From positions 7,393,001 through 7,457,000 of the forward strand of contig NC_133170.1 in assembly GCF_040802235.1 (NCBI RefSeq): 64,000 nucleotides of DNA. Direction: 5' to 3'. The notes under the pieces are model-generated. The model made no database searches, was not told the DNA's origin, and saw nothing but the letters and a program-made list of their open reading frames with translations. Below are positions 39,480-53,985 of the stretch, piece after piece. How positions within the stretch are numbered: the stretch's first letter is position 1; every line of letters begins with the position of its first letter. The position numbers and the translations under genes were made by a program. The DNA is from Manis javanica. Taxonomy: Eukaryota > Chordata > Mammalia > Pholidota > Manidae.

Positions 39480-40069
39480 ATATTAGTTTCAGGTGTCAAC
39501 AGAATAATTCGCTATTTGTATATATACTGTGAAATGATCACCACAGTAAATCTATCACCATATAGAGCTGTAGACATTTTTTTTCTTGTGATGAGAATTT
39601 TTAAAATTTACTCTTAGCATCTATTTGGATGGTACTGATTTTCTTTCTCAAGGAGAACATATCTGCATCCGTCTATCACCATACTGAGTGGATATGAAAA
39701 ACATTTTTTTTTCTTGTGATGAGAACTTTGAAGATTTACTCTTAGCGAGTTTCGGATGTAGTACAGTAATGTTGACTATAGTCACCGCGTTGTACGTTAC
39801 CTTCCCAGGACTTCTTTATTTTGTAACTGGAAGCGTGTACCTTTCGACCCCCTTCACACATTTTGCCCATCCCAGCTCCCCACCTCTGGCAACTACCAGT
39901 CTGTTCTCTGTACAGTGAGCTTGTTCTTTTTTTTTTTTTTTAGATTCCATATATGTGACATCATACGGTTTGTTTTTCTCTGACTTATTTCATTAGCATA
40001 AGGCCCTTGAGATCCATCCATGTTGTTGAATGGCAAAATTTCTTTTTTTCTTATGGCTGAGTACTATTC

Positions 40070-40107
<38 letters not shown>

Positions 40108-40190
40108 ACGTGTATATACTGCATCATCCATCAATGGGCACTTAGGTTATTCCCATATCATTGGCTGTAATGCACATGGGGGTGGAGATA
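39480..40190 (-). repeat. L1 3' end, antisense, with (TG)n
   Basis: Antisense L1 tail ('gtgaaatgatcaccacagta', 'ctggcaactaccagtctgtt') and ORF2 end ('gagatccatccatgttgttg', 'tatggctgagtactattcc', 'catcaatgggcacttaggtt'). A (TG)n tract at 40073-40106 has grown where the element normally reads 'attgtgtgtat'. Confidence 0.75.
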
Positions 40191-40479
40191 CGTTCTCCTC
40201 GAGAAAGAAAATCAGTACCATCCAATTAGATGATATCCTAAGAGTTGATCTCTTCCAATTCATTTTTAATTAGAAAGTTGATGGGCAACAGTGAGATCTC
40301 TGAACAGTTTGCAAAGTGAAGAAAAGGACTTTTACCATGTGCACCATTTTTTGGCCACAGTGATCTCTCCCAATGAGCTGCAGAGTCTCCCAGGTTCACC
40401 ACAGCCATGTGCTGACTGGGACTGGGTTTGATGGCCTGGTAGTAATGGGCCACTGCCTTCTCTAGGTCCCCCTAACCTC

Positions 40480-40620
40480 TTTTTTAATTTTAATTTTAAT
40501 TCTAATTTTGGTATCATTCATCTACAATTACAGGAGCAACATTATGGTTACTAGATTCCCCCCAGCATCAAGTCCCCCCCACATACTCCATTACAGCCAC
40601 TGTCCATCCCCCCTAACCTC
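40480..40620 (-). repeat. L1 3'UTR piece, antisense
   Basis: Starts with a (TTTTAA)n-type tail reading and contains 'ggtatcattcatctacaatt' and C-rich blocks 'ccccccacatac', a familiar antisense L1 3'UTR pattern. Short fragment. Confidence 0.5.
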
Positions 40621-43600
40621 TCATGGGTTGCTAAGAGCAAAAGAATCCTTATTTATAAAACATCTGAGTTCTTTATTCTCTCTTCTGATGTAACATTCTT
40701 TCTCAGTTATTACAGTCATACCATCAACTATTTGTAAATTAGCTTCCTTTTGAAGTTTTCCTCCTTGCCACTACCTGACTTTAGACCATTTTACTATTTA
40801 CTTCTATATTCAAAGAAAATAACAAAGAACAATCACGATGACACATTTTATACACAATAAAATTACACATAGAATAATATAATAACTAACAAAAATTAAA
40901 ACTCATCTCTTTTTGAGGTGTTTGAGAGCAAAATTTTTTTTAGCCCAACATCCTAGCTAATGTGACGTTTTGAGATTGTCAGTGACTCATTTATTCAAAT
41001 ATCTGCAGATTGTTATGACAAGAAAGTCACCCTTCAGTAATTTCTAAGGGACTTTCTTCATTTCTGCACTGGAACATAGCATTTGAAGATAGTGCTCTAA
41101 ACAAATGTGTGTTGTTTAGAGCTTGAACATTTCTTTTAAAGCTACAATCTTTATCGTAACAGGATTTGCTTTAACAGGACTTTTCGCCGTATAGTTGTAA
41201 TGACGTAACTGTGCATCTGTCTATGCAGTATATGGATTGCAACGCTTGTGTGTGATCGCATATAATCCTAGCAAATATTTTAAAAAACTGCTTAGCTACC
41301 TAAAACCCTTTTGAGTTAAAAGAGGTAAAATCAAATAGACAAAATTACACTTTACCAATATAAAGTTAAAGCAAAAAGAGGCTTAGTATCTTTTTTTTAA
41401 TCGAAGTATCATTGATATACAATCTTATCCTGGTTTCAGATGTACAACATAGTGGCTCAACAGTTCCCCAAACTATTAAATCCTCACCTCTTACAGAGCA
41501 ATTGCTATCTATCAACATAGAAAGATGTTGCGGAATGAAGTTTAGAATCCTGACAAAGATCCCAGGGCGAGAGAAGTTCAGAGTGAGAAGTAGAATCGAG
41601 TCTCTCTGGTCTAAGTAACTGTTTCTGAAGTAGCTTCCTAGAGACGTTTGATAACTGAACTTGTATACACTTTCCCTAGTGGAGTGATTGTTCTTTGGGC
41701 AGTAATTTTTTCAGCCAGGCTGCCTTAGCATGCAAGATTGACTGGCAGGAGACAAGAGATGCACCACAGACAAGTGTATATACAGCAGGTGGCAGGGGAG
41801 GAATTGGGGGAAAACACAAAGGAAAAGGGAAAGTACGTTGTTGGCAAGATAAATAGAGCTGAGAGTGGGTCACCTTGGAAGATCGGTTGTTTGTTGTTGA
41901 AATAGAAAGAAAATCAGTCTATTCTTTGAGATCTATTCTGGCTTTTAAATTCTTGTTGTGTGTAACTCCTAATTTGTATTATACTGCATATAGATGAGTA
42001 GGTAAGAATATCTAGCAATTTATATGCAAGAATAAAAGATTTCTTGGGTGGATCAGTTTTAAATTAATTCATCACATAATTCACATTCTAGAAACAAAAA
42101 CTACAAGTGTATCAGAAAATAAAAATTTCTTTGAATTTTCCATGTTGAAAAAATAATTAAGGCTGAATTTTACTGCAGGCAGCCGGTCTGTTAGTTAATA
42201 GGAATGAAATAATGTTCTTACATTAAATTCAATATCCTTTCTTTTCATTATTTATAAGTATTCATTCCCCTGTCAACAATATATGGAGCTCTGCACAGAT
42301 CATAAAAAAATAGAATGCCTGCCCAATATACTTTGCATTAAATAAGTTGCAGTAAATGTATTTTCTGTAGCACCTGCCACAGAAGAGCACCCTGTTGATG
42401 GTCCGACTGCTCCTGTAAGGCTAAATAAGGAAAGATAAAAAAGCACTGAAGGTTTGTATCATCTGTGGAAAACTGGTGCCCACCAAGTACCATGACTAGA
42501 TTTAAATGCATTGCAAGATCATGGATTTAAAAACTTGTGTGCATGATGCTAAGAGCAGACCACTACTTCTTAAATCGACAAGACCACTTCAGAGATTTCC
42601 TGAGATAGGAAAACTGAGTTGGACTTGAAGATGTAGAGAATCACAGTCCCAAGGTACAGTGTGACTGTCCACGATGTGAGCTTCCTGCCAAGCCCAGCAA
42701 GGTTTGTTTCTGGGGCACAGTCTGGGTCACTGGCATTTTCTTGATAGATTCCAACAGAACTGGTTCTCTTTAATCTCACTTACTAGGCTTGACTAAGAAA
42801 ACCCTGTAATTGTGTAAGTGAGCTTTCTAGACGGTTCTTTACTCCATCTTCCTCAAATTGCATTTTAAAAGAGAATAACAAAGAAAATAAACAAAGGGTT
42901 AAAAACACAGTCAAGACTAACATCAGCTCCAATGGGGAGGGAGGGTCAGATGGGAGACCTAACACATTGAGCAGCTACTACATACCAGGTACTGTGAGAA
43001 ACACTACGTGCCTTAGTTGCATGTAGGTTAACATCAACCATGAAAAGCATCTACAGTTTCTATCCATCTTTACTAACTTTAAACTCAGTTATTAGGATAT
43101 TGGAGCCTTATTTTCCTAAAAGGATTTTAAGAATGGCTTGTCAACTGCATGTGGAAAATGAGCTGCATGTCAGTTATCTTTTTTCACATCTGTATTTCTT
43201 TTATTGCACAATTAGAAGAAAAGCCAATTTTGCAGAAGTGATTCCTCAGTAACCTGGGTACATCATCTCCCTGCAGGTGGTGCCCTTCTTCCTCAGGCAA
43301 CCTTACAAGGTTTCAGGAAGGAGGAAGGACAGTGAGGCTTGGGCCAAACCCGAGGCGGCCTGTATTCAGGGGGCTTATTGAGGCTTCTTCCCCAAAGGCG
43401 GGCATGTTTCCTTTTAAACTCTATAAAATGAAAGTCAAGGACGTGTTTTGTATCATGAAGATTTACCTGGCTTTGCAAATACATGGCTGAAGCCGGAGGA
43501 CCTAGTCCAGATTCCTTTACGAAACGCTCAGAGTCATGCTGTGCTCAGTGGGTAGGGCTAACGAGCTGGGTTTATGGAAACCCCATAACGTCTGGCTCCC

Positions 43601-46504
43601 TGGAGGCAGCGGGACGCGGAGCGCACCTGTCAGATAGGAAAGGCTCTGCACGCCTGACTGCAAAGGCTGCCCCTTAAGAAGCGCGAGGCTTTCTTTTCAG
43701 CCCAGTAATCCCCGGGTGGAAATGGGTGACTGCCTTCGGAGCGGTGGCAGCTCCTCTAGGGTTTTTAAGGATCTGCAGTGCTCAGGGCTGCTTTTGCAAA
43801 GTTTCAAGTGTTCATATTCTCTTTTAATCTGCATTGAGCAATTTGTCTGGGGAGGTTCTGTATGGATATGGGGGCTCATGCAGCTTCCTCAGCTGGGACA
43901 TTTCCATAGCCCTTGGGCACTGGGTAGCCCACTGAATTTGTTGCTACTCAGAGCGTCCAACCTGTGCCTTTCCCCTCCGGGCAGGATGTGCATCCCTCAC
44001 TGATGCACCCCTAAACCCTACCATGAGGGCCCAGATAAATTACAGTTCTGCTGGGTGCTATCCCTCATTGACCTGCCCCAGGACACTGGCACGGCCGTGC
44101 ACGCCAGGCATGATCCCTGTCTAGCTTTTGTAACAGGGACTGGTGGTCTGTCTCTCCATGGAGGGCAGGATTACACCCCACACCGCCTGGGCCAGACAGT
44201 GCACACACCTACATGTAAATAGTCTGGCCCACAAAAAACTGGACTTTTTAAATTAGTTGCAAACATTGAGAAAATTCCATAAAATTCCAGCCTTTTGATT
44301 TCTCTTGAAAAACTGAAAGATCTGACATCTCAAAACTCACATCCCTTTAATAGACACAATTAAACAGAAACTGACTCTCCTTTAAATCAGGCATATGCTG
44401 TTCTTTCGACTTAAATTCCCTGCCTGTAGGCACTGGAATGTGTGACCCTGACTTAGGCATGCATTATACAAGGTGTCCCAAGCTCATTGCTGGACAGGCC
44501 ACACAAACAACAGAGCAAGTTTATCTTCTTGTTTATCAACTCACCATGTTCATTTCCAGCACCTATCTTGTTCTTAAGGGCTTTTGAACAGCCTGGATTA
44601 ATACTGGACAGTGCTAAATCGCCATCATTTCTCATTTGATTTATTTGTGTTGCCCCTCACATGTCAGAGAACATGCACCCTGCCACTAATTCATTTCTGG
44701 TCATAGACCAGAAATTGTCATTGTTGTTTTTAATCACATCCTCAGGGTTTTTCTCTGTTCATTAATTCACTTTTGAGTCCATGAGTGAGTCATTTTTAAT
44801 AGCCCTGATTTAACCAGGTGCCTGGCAGAGTCCTCCACAGCCTCTGTAGTCTCATGTAAGCCTGTGGCTGGATACTGACAGGAGCCAGCCACAGGCCACG
44901 GCCAGCAAGCCACAGATACATGCCATGTCCTGGGGCCACCTGGCATGCCATTGACATACACCACGCACCTACAACCCAGGTCAGGGTGAAACCAGGTGCC
45001 CAGGGGGAGTCTATTTTAATATTTTTCCAAAAGAAAACTAAGTCCCGTTGGGCTTGGGTGCAGCCTTTCACACTGATCCATGCCCCCCACATGCCCACTG
45101 GCTAAATATACTATAAGAACCTTATGTATAACCTTTTGGATTTCAAACTATACATTTTTCGCAATTAGGATCATGTCATTAGATTTGTTCATCTTTGTGT
45201 GAGAGCTGGTAGGACTGAATTAATTAAAACTACTGAGGTTCAACTGTGGTGAAATGATTTTGTGACTTCATAGCTCAGCTCATGAAGGTCAGATAAAACC
45301 AGTGATCCTGCAGGAGGCCCACAGTAATATTTTCTTTAAAATGCACTGAGAATAGATACTTTTTAGACCGTTATGCCAACATGCTACTACTGTGAATTCA
45401 ACCGGAAAAATGAAAAGGGAATGCAGAGTGATAATTAACAGTTTCTCAGAAATAACACCTTTAGCTTGTGAATAAAAATGTTAGAAATTGGCATCAAGAG
45501 CTGTCATGATCTAAATGTCATCCCATCTTACACCTGTTATCACCAACGCCAGCAGTGCACGCAGCATAAGGTATGCTTAAAAAAATCGGTGGATACCTGT
45601 GCTTTCAAAAGCATTGTTTTACCCAATCCATTTCTTGAAAAGATATATTAAAACCAATTCCCTCACAGTGTAAATTGCAGAAGTAAAATATAACACTAAA
45701 CAACATTTTCCAATTACTGGCTTTAATTTTACTTTGCCCCACATTTTTGCAGTTTAAAATAGGCAAAGATATCATTTTTTCACCCTCAACGTTTTGCTCC
45801 TGTTTCTGGGTGTTTGAGCTGGTTTTCAGTTCTGAAGTCCTGAAAGGCGAGGGGGCTCCCGAATGATCATTCATGGTCAGAGCAAATTATCCCTTTAGCC
45901 TCAAAACTCTGGCTCATGGACAGTGTTCCCAGGAGCTGCTTTCTTTTCCCTTCGTGATTCTAAATTTCAAGGAGTGATCAAAGCTCTACTTATAAAATAT
46001 ATGAAGGGAAACCAGGATAAAAGGGAGATACCCGATAAGTATATATTTATAAAAAAGCTTATTTTGTATTCTCTGGGAAGGCAATGCATAGTTTTTAAGT
46101 AGGTCTAGTTCAGTTTTTAAGTACTATTAAATAGTTTAATAATTTTTAAATGATCCATTTCAAGCAGTTCATATTCCATTTAAGTCATCAAGTTAGAAGG
46201 CTCTGACCCAAGCCTGGCCATTTGTGTTCTCTGTTAGCATTATGAGGAAATTTAGGAGGAAGAAAAGAACATAAAGTGCAGAGAGGACATCTTTAATGAA
46301 AAGCACATGTGGCCTAGACAGCAGTCCTCACAGCCCCACTGTCTGCTGTGCACCAGGGTCTCCCGCCAGTCACTGCCCCGCCCGGAGCAGCCCTGAGCCC
46401 AGGGAGTGGAGGGGCAGCATTCTGCCATGGGTCCCCCTCTGTGGGTCAGAAACCTCTGCAGTGGGGTAAAAATGAATGGGAGCCACTGGTGGGGTAACAA
46501 CATA
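40621..46504. other. Intergenic, mostly unrecognised
   Basis: Contains one short antisense L1 3'UTR piece at about 41390-41480 ('gaagtatcattgatatacaa', 'cagatgtacaacatagtggc'). No gene supported. 43480-43690 is locally CpG-richer but lacks an exon or promoter pattern. Confidence 0.5.
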
Positions 46505-47395
46505 GGCCACACTCCCTTTTTAAAAAAATTGAAATATGATTGATATACAATCATATAGGTTTCAAGCATACAACACAGTGGTTGAACAGTTACCCATATT
46601 ATTAAATTCTCACCTCAACTAGTGAAGTTACTGTCTGTCCACATAGGAAGATGTTACAGAATCATTCACTATATTCCCCAGGCTGTGCTACCATCCTCAC
46701 GACCGACTTACATTATGATTGAGAATTTTTGTGCCATTTATCCCCCTCACCCCCCCCACCACCCCAACTCTTCCCCCCTGGTAACCACCAGTCACTTCTC
46801 AGTGTCTGTGAGCCAACTGTTCTTCTGTTCATTTTGTTTTGTCTTTATATTCCACGTGAAGTCATATGGTATTGGTCTCTCTCTGCCTGGCTTATTTCAC
46901 TGAGCATAACTGCCACTAGGTCAATCTGTGTTGTCTCAAATGGCAGGATTTCTTTTTCTTTATGGCTGAATAATATTCCGTTGTATATATGTACCACATC
47001 TTCTTTATCCATTCATCTATTGGTGGACACTTAGGTTGCTTCCATATCTCGGCTATTGTATATAACGCAGTGATAAACATAGGGGTGCATATATCTTTTT
47101 GAATCAGGGATTTTGTTTCCTTTCAGTAGATTTCTGGAAGTGGAATTACTGGGTCATCTGCTATTTCTATTTTGGTTTTTTAAGGAACCTCCATACTGCT
47201 TTCCATGGTGGCTGCACCAATTTACATTCCCACCAGCAGTGCAGGAGGGTTCCCTTTTCTCCACATCTTTGCCAGCACTTGTTATTCCCTGTGTTTCGGG
47301 TGATGGCCATTCTAACTGGTATGAGGTGGTGTCTCACTGTGGCTTCGATTTGCATTTCCCTGATGATTAGGGAAATGCTCCCTTCTTCTGTGTTA
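46505..47395 (-). repeat. L1 3' end, antisense
   Basis: Complement of an L1 3' end: tail at 46520 ('aaattgaaatatgattgata'), 3'UTR, then ORF2 end ('ttctttatccattcatctat', 'ggtggctgcaccaatttaca', 'ctggtatgaggtggtgtctc'). Well enough preserved to align with 51690-53030. Confidence 0.85.
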
Positions 47396-49389
47396 TAATC
47401 TCCCATGCTGGCATGCTTTCCATCCCAAGGAACAAAACATGAAGAGTAGCTCTCCTGAAAAAGGTAAAGGAGTCTTAAAAGTTTTTCCTTTTCTCTCTTG
47501 GCACAACTGCTAGAGTTGGAAAACATTCCTTGTGACTTGGGTAGCAAGAGCTTGAGGGGGAATGGGCATTCGCTTAGTGGATGGTGGGCGATGATGATAC
47601 CTGCCTTACAAGCAGCTAGTGATGGGGAGGTGGGCTGGAGGGTGCCGCCACTGGACACTCGAGCAGTGACCTGAAACCACATGTATCCAAACCACCTTCT
47701 AGAAATCCTTTCCGTCTAGAAAATCCCTGATGGAAGCGCATAGAACCCCAAGTCATCTCCCAACAGCCAGTTGACTATCTGAGTTACCACATCTCTAGGA
47801 AGTTGAGGACCAATGGGAGTTTAGGTTTATACCAATTATTTTTCTAGAAAATACACAGTTTAAGACATGCCAGTTAAAAAAATAAAGCAGAGATATCTCC
47901 TCTTTCATGTTCTCTACAAAACAGTTCCCCTACTCATCTGTCATCAACATGGGCATTTTATGAGGAATACGTGTCAGTATCTGCTTGCTGGTTCATGTTT
48001 CAGATAGAGTTGAAATGAATCATTTAATCTGGCGTTCTCCCAACCGACCTACAAGCAAATGTTTTTTGTGTTTTTTCCTAGTCTGAGGTTTTCTCAGCAT
48101 CCAGCACTGCCTGCGATCAACAACACAACACTGACAATTTAAGCGCAAGAGAGATATATTTTACTTTAATATCTTTATTTACTTTAAAGAGGAGATGGCA
48201 ATAACTGCAAAAATTAAAGAGAAGTGTGGCAGGAGCCGTGAACCACAAACACAGGTGGAGCACTGTCCGGAGGCCACGGGGCGGGTGGGGGTGGGGTGGA
48301 AAAAAAGAAAATCCTGTGGCAGGTGATTGCACCTTCCTGTCTCTACAGGCCCACGCTCGTCTCAGAAATGTTTTCTTCTGTTTTCTACACTTCCAGGAAC
48401 TCTGACTTCTTTCTATTTCTGGAATCTTTAAGGCAAAGTACAGTTTATCTTGACTTGCAGTGGCGTGAGTGTCTGAAAATACACTTGGAGAAGAGAAATG
48501 GACCCATATCCTTTAGTCTAGGTCTGTACTGCAGACTTACATTTTTATTGGTCCAATTTTCTCTTCGTTCTCATGCTGGGTGAAGTCATACACCAGAATT
48601 CGCGAAGGGGAAGTGTTTGATTGGATGTACTATTAAGTTAATGAGTCTAGTTTTTAAAAATAGTTCACAAACCTGAGCCTAGTAATAATTTACAGGTTGT
48701 CAGAATCCTATAGAAATGTTGATTTTTATGCTTTTACTGCTGCTGACTATTACCTGGGGCAGAACTAGGCAGCTTATAATGTTTGTGGGCTTGTAAATGT
48801 TTAAAAGTCTATCTGTGAAGCTGGGTAACCGCCAGTTCCCAGGGCTACAGGAGGGTAAGAGAGGCTGTAAGCCAGAGATGACCCGCTTTCTAAACACAGT
48901 TTATCTTTGTGTCTCAGTTTTTATATAGAAATCTTAAATTTCTTAGCTGCTTTTGGGTCCTCGGAGTGTGATCACCTGTTCCACAAGCTTTTAGTCTGTG
49001 ACCCCGTGGCAAGGCATTTTCATCGCTTTCTCTCATGACTTCCCTGCCTGTCCCTTCCCCGCTCTCGCCAGCCTAGTGACCAGTTAGTTGCACAGCCCTG
49101 AGCGAGGCCTTTCCTTCTGTGCACCTCATCTGTAAAATGAGAAGTTTAGACATATTCCTTTAAAGTTCTCCCAAAATTCTTTATTCACATTCACTCCCCT
49201 GGAGAATTTGCCTGTTTGATTTTAATTCTCTCTATATGAAAAAGTCCTAGATTTGTATTCCCAGCCTCGATTTCGCTCCCTCTCAGTCGTCCCTGTGCCA
49301 CGGCAGAGGAAGCGCCCTGGTAACCTGCAGGACTTCCCTGCTGACCCCTGCTGCTGGCAGTGGCCGTGGGCACCTTCCTGTGGAGGTAA
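47396..49389. other. Intergenic, no gene seen
   Basis: No exon or RNA gene. 49040-49170 resembles a MIR core ('cctcatctgtaaaatgagaa'). Confidence 0.5.
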
Positions 49390-49870
49390 ATGAATAAAAT
49401 GTCTTAAGAGTCATGAAATACATTCATACATGTTGACCCAGGAAATCTACTTCTAGAAATCTATCAAAAGAAATAATTCAAGATATGTCTTTGGAAAGCC
49501 ATGAACATAAGTATGTTCATTGTTCCTGTTTTCCCAAACTGGAAGGAAACCAAATGACCAATAGGCAGGGAATTAAGCAACTTATGATAAATTAATTTGA
49601 TAAATACTAAAAAAACTATTAAAGTAGTCTAGCTCCATGTAGCCACATGGAAAATATGTGTAATATTATATATAATGAAATGTAATATGATAGCATGTGA
49701 GCTTAACCACTTACAAAGTTCCTACAGGAAATATACCAAAATGATAATTATGTGTTCAGGTAGCAGATCAGATGTGAGTTTTTATTTTGCTTTCTCTTTT
49801 TCCAAGCTTGCAATTATGCTTTTTATACCATTTGTGCAATTGAAAACAAAAACCAGTATTGAAAGCTGAC
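49390..49870 (+). repeat. Old L1-like tail fragment
   Basis: Weak similarity to L1 3' sequence: 'ccaggaaatctacttctaga', 'agaaataattcaagatatg', 'ataggcagggaattaagcaa'. Highly decayed. Confidence 0.4.
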
Positions 49871-51689
49871 CTCATTTCCTTTCTTCCTGAAATTTCTCTT
49901 CTCCCTGGCCTCCCCGTGGCTCTAAGTGGCCACATGTCCTCCCAGTCGTCTAGGGCCTCTAATTTGAAGTTCTTAATTCTCTAATTTTCTTTTCCTCTTA
50001 TCTCTCATATTCCAGCTATCCCCAAACTTCAGTGGGATATTCTACAACAGATTCTGTCCATAACCACCTTCTTGCCCAACAGCTCTTGGCCATTATAGCC
50101 AAGACTGTATTTAAACTCCCAAGGCCCTACATAGTTCCTCTCTGCATTAACTTAGCTTTGCTCCCTCTTATCTACCAATTTCAAATTTGGACTCCAGTAC
50201 TGATCTTACCACCCCTTTTCTATATAGTCCTGTTCATCTTCTTACCTTGTTTTGTAAGTAGCCCCACCTCAAGTTCTCTATTTTGGCCAGAAGGCTCTGC
50301 TGAGTCTCACTTGGATGTTTTATACCCATCACCCTTCTTGCTTCTTTCGTCGAAATCCACGTTGAAGTCCATGTGAGCTGCCCTACCCGTGTGTGCAGAT
50401 GCTTTACTCTGCACAGCCTCAGTCCTTACTAATGTGGACTCTCTAAGCATCCCAGTAAGATTCTTTAAAAAAATTTGAAAAATGGATCTAGAAAAAATAG
50501 ACTAGTGAACATAATATCAGTCACAGACAAATACTAGGAAGGATTTTGCCACCCATGGTTTTGTTGTCAATAAGGACAAGACATGGCAGCCAGTACAAGC
50601 AATAAGAACACGGCATTCCACCGGCACTTTAATAGAGTTCGTTAGCTCTGATCAGGGGAACGCCTTCAGCCCAGTATTTGACAAAGTATTTTTGACAACC
50701 TTGTAGGTGAGAGTAAGAATGTGAGCTGGATAATAATTATTTGGGTAAATTCATAGCTGGTTGAAAAAACTATGCCAAGAATGTAGATTAAGGCAGAGAT
50801 CAACTTAGAAGATGGGTACTAATATATCTGGTGTTGATCTTTTCAGCATTTTTATCAGTAACTTAATAATCAGAAAAGACATCAAATTTATCCAATTAAG
50901 ATAACTAGCAAGGATTGTTTATACAATGAATATCACAAAAAAAGAGAAAAAGTCCCAAAAATCTAAAATTTCAAACTAATGTTAAGAAGATGAAAAGTAC
51001 AGCTGACTGAATCCTTCAACTCAGGTTTGAGAAATTAGGCAGGCACATCGAAGTCGCTACTTTTGTTTGGCTATTACTATCTCATTTAATTTTGTTAAAC
51101 CACCATTTAAAACTACTTATCTCCTCCTTTTTCTTTCTTTATTTTCTAAAGTTAAGAATATAATGTATTTTGAAAACTCAAATAGGTAATGACCTTTCAC
51201 AGTTCAAGTGAGTGTTCTAAAAAAAATTTAGCTTAGACATCAGAATGATTTTTGATCTCTGATACTGTCATGGAGTTTTAATATAATAATCACCATTAAA
51301 TACACATAATAGCGCTGCACTAAATGTAAAATAATACAATAAAAAATAGAGAATTACCCCCAGAAGCCTCATTCAAAGGTGAACATCTGAACTATTAGTT
51401 CAGAATCCACTCAGCTGACATCAAGGCCAAGTACAGGAGTGATTGTGCTTTTGAAGAGTAATTGCTAAAGGTGAGTATTTAGGTAAGAAATATTAGCAGT
51501 CATTTGAAACCTTCATTTGAGACTAGACAAGCTTCCTGGGAGTAGTCTTTCCAGAGTTATTTAAATGTTAAAAGGTGGAAGACATGCAGGGAATTTCAGA
51601 TGAGTGCTACGTAGTTTCTCAACGATTCGAACAGCCTATGTACCCAAATACAGATTACCCTTGAGATGGCCTGAGGTACTATTAAAATA
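49871..51689. other. Intergenic, no gene seen
   Basis: Includes a 114-codon open frame (50032-50376) rich in Leu/Pro/Ser, with no start context, splice signal or family match. It is treated as chance. Confidence 0.5.
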
Positions 51690-53035
51690 CCCCAAACCAT
51701 TCAAAACTGCACACGGCATGTAAGAGAATGAAACTGGATTATTATCTAACTCCATACACAAAAGTAAACTCGAAATGGATCAAAGATCTGAATGTAAGTT
51801 ATGAAACCATAAAACTCATAGAAGACAACATAGGTAAAAATCTCTTGAATATAAACATGAGCAACTTTTTCCTGAACACATCTCCTCAGGCAAGGGAAAC
51901 AAAAGCAAAAATGAACAAATGGGACTACATCAAACTAAAAGGCTTCTGTACAGCAAAGGACACCATCAGCAGGACAAACGTATGGGCGAATATATTTGTA
52001 AATGACTTACCTGATAAGGGGTTACCATCCAAAATATATAAAGAGCTCACAAGCCTCAACACCCAAAAAACAAATAACCTGATTAAAAAATGGACAGAGG
52101 ACCCGAACAGACACTTCTCCAAAGAAGAAATTCAGATGGCCAATAGGCACATGAAAAGATGCTCCACATCACTAATCATCAGGGAAATGCAAATTAAAAC
52201 CACAATGAGATATCACCTCGCACCAGTCAGGATGGCCAATATCCGAAGGACAAGAAACAGCAAATGCTGCTGAGGAGGTAGAGAAAGGGGAACCCTCCTG
52301 CACTGTTGGTGGGAATGTAAATTGGTGCAACTGTTGTGGAAAGCATTATAGAGGTTCTTCAAAAAATGAAAAATAGAAATACCATTTGACCCAGGAATTC
52401 CAGTCCTAGGAATTTACCTGAAGAAAACAAGTTCCTGATTTGAAAAGAAATATGCACTCCTATGTTTATCATAGCACTATTTACAATAGCCAAGACATGG
52501 GAGCAACCTAAGTGTCCATCAGTAGATGAATGGATAAAGAAGATGTGGTACATATACACAATGGAATATTATTCAGCTATAAAAAGAAAACAAATCCTAT
52601 CATTTGTGACAATGTGGATGGAGCTAGAGAGTATTATACTCAGTGAAACAAGCCAGGTGGAGAAAGACAAGTCCTAAATGATTTCACTCATTTGTGGAGT
52701 ATAACAACAAAGCAAAACTGAAGGAACAAAAAAGCAGCAGACTCCCAGACTCCAAGAAGGACTAGTGGTTACCAAAGGGAAAAGGGGTGGGGAGCGTGGG
52801 TGGGGAGGGAGGGAGAAGGGGACTAAGGGACATTATAATTTGCACTCACATTATAGGTAGGTGATGGGAAGGCAGTATAGCACGGAGAACACAAGTAATG
52901 ACTCTATAAGCATCTTACTTGGCTGATGAACAGTGACTGCAATGGGGTGGGGGTGAGGACTTGATAATATGTTGTTTATGTGAAACCTTCATAAGATTGT
53001 GTGTCAGTGATACCTTAATAAACAAAAACCACCCC
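51690..53035 (+). repeat. L1 3' end with ORF2 C-terminal remnant
   Basis: 5'-truncated L1. From 51728 an open frame of 181 codons reads the C-terminal part of the ORF2 protein ([54 protein letters not shown]), normally about 1270 residues. It meets a stop at 52273. The rest of the tail follows to an A-rich end with AATAAA near 53020. No endonuclease or RT core is present, so it is inactive. Confidence 0.88.
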
Positions 53036-53599
53036 AAGCTATATATTTTGACTGTATAATAAGTAATTTTGAGAAACTAGAAACTATAAATCCCATCTAT
53101 ATAGAATCATGCTGTTAAACATTTTGGCTGAGTTGACAGATTAATTCAGAAGAGGAAACATTAGTAAAATAACATTTTCCTTTGAGTTGACAATCATGAT
53201 ATAGGTCATCAAATCCACAGGTTGTTTTTCCATATTAATGAGCAAGGCCTGAATTAGCCAATAGGTGTTGAATGAATGGCTATAATTGAAATGGCTGAAA
53301 AGCTGTATAAGTAGATACCATCTCAGTTCACAGCCCGTTCACCTAGCCACAGGTCTACGTCAGCCTGCATGAGGCACAGAGAATCAATGGTCCTTTTTGA
53401 AAATTGTGTGAAACTGAGAGAAACACACTAAAAGTCTCAAAATATCTGTTAAAGGTGATGGAACTGTCAGGGCTTTCTCATGAAATGACGTAAGCAGTTT
53501 ATAGTAAAAACAGCTCCAGGATTAGGCAATGTTCTTACTATTTGACTTTTTCTATTTCCTTGTCTGTTAAACAGTCATCAGGTGATGGTCTAGAATCCT

Positions 53600-53790
53600 C
53601 TATGAGAGTTTCCCAAATTTTCTTACATATTAGAATTGCTTGGAGAGCTTTTAAACATCTCCATGGCCAGGTCTCACCCATGCCAATTAATCAGAGTATC
53701 TAAGGGTTTGAGCCAGGCATCAATATTTTTTAAAGAGATCCCTAGATTATCCTATTGCATAGCACAGTTTGGAAACCACTGCTCAATGAC
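53600..53790. repeat. MER5A-like hAT DNA transposon remnant
   Basis: 'tttcccaaattttcttacat' start, 'gaattgcttggagagctttt' and end 'cacagtttggaaaccactgc' match the layout of the non-autonomous hAT-Charlie MER5A. Very old. Confidence 0.55.
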
Positions 53791-53799
53791 CTTTCCCCA

Positions 53800-53985
53800 G
53801 GGTCAGGAACCCCCACGTTCAACAACTTACAAAACCACGTGGAGTGCTTGCTAAAATGCAGGGTCTCAAAGAGTTCGGGTGGGCCTGCGGTGCGCCCTAG
53901 AGTCAGCATCCTTCGTGGCCATCCCTAGTGACTTTGATGTAGGTGCTCTTCTGTCACGTTGAGAAACGCTGCCTTAGTAAGCATG
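53800..53985. repeat. Second MER5A-like remnant
   Basis: 'gtggagtgcttgctaaaatg', 'cagggtctcaaagagttcgg', 'cgttgagaaacgctgcctt' again fit MER5A. Adjacent to the first copy; could be one duplicated or two insertions. Confidence 0.45.

Noticed and set aside
50032..50376. 114-codon open frame as a gene
   Set aside because: No family match, no splice or promoter context, and composition like pyrimidine-rich non-coding DNA.
51728..52273. 181-codon frame as a host gene
   Set aside because: It is the C-terminal remnant of L1 ORF2.
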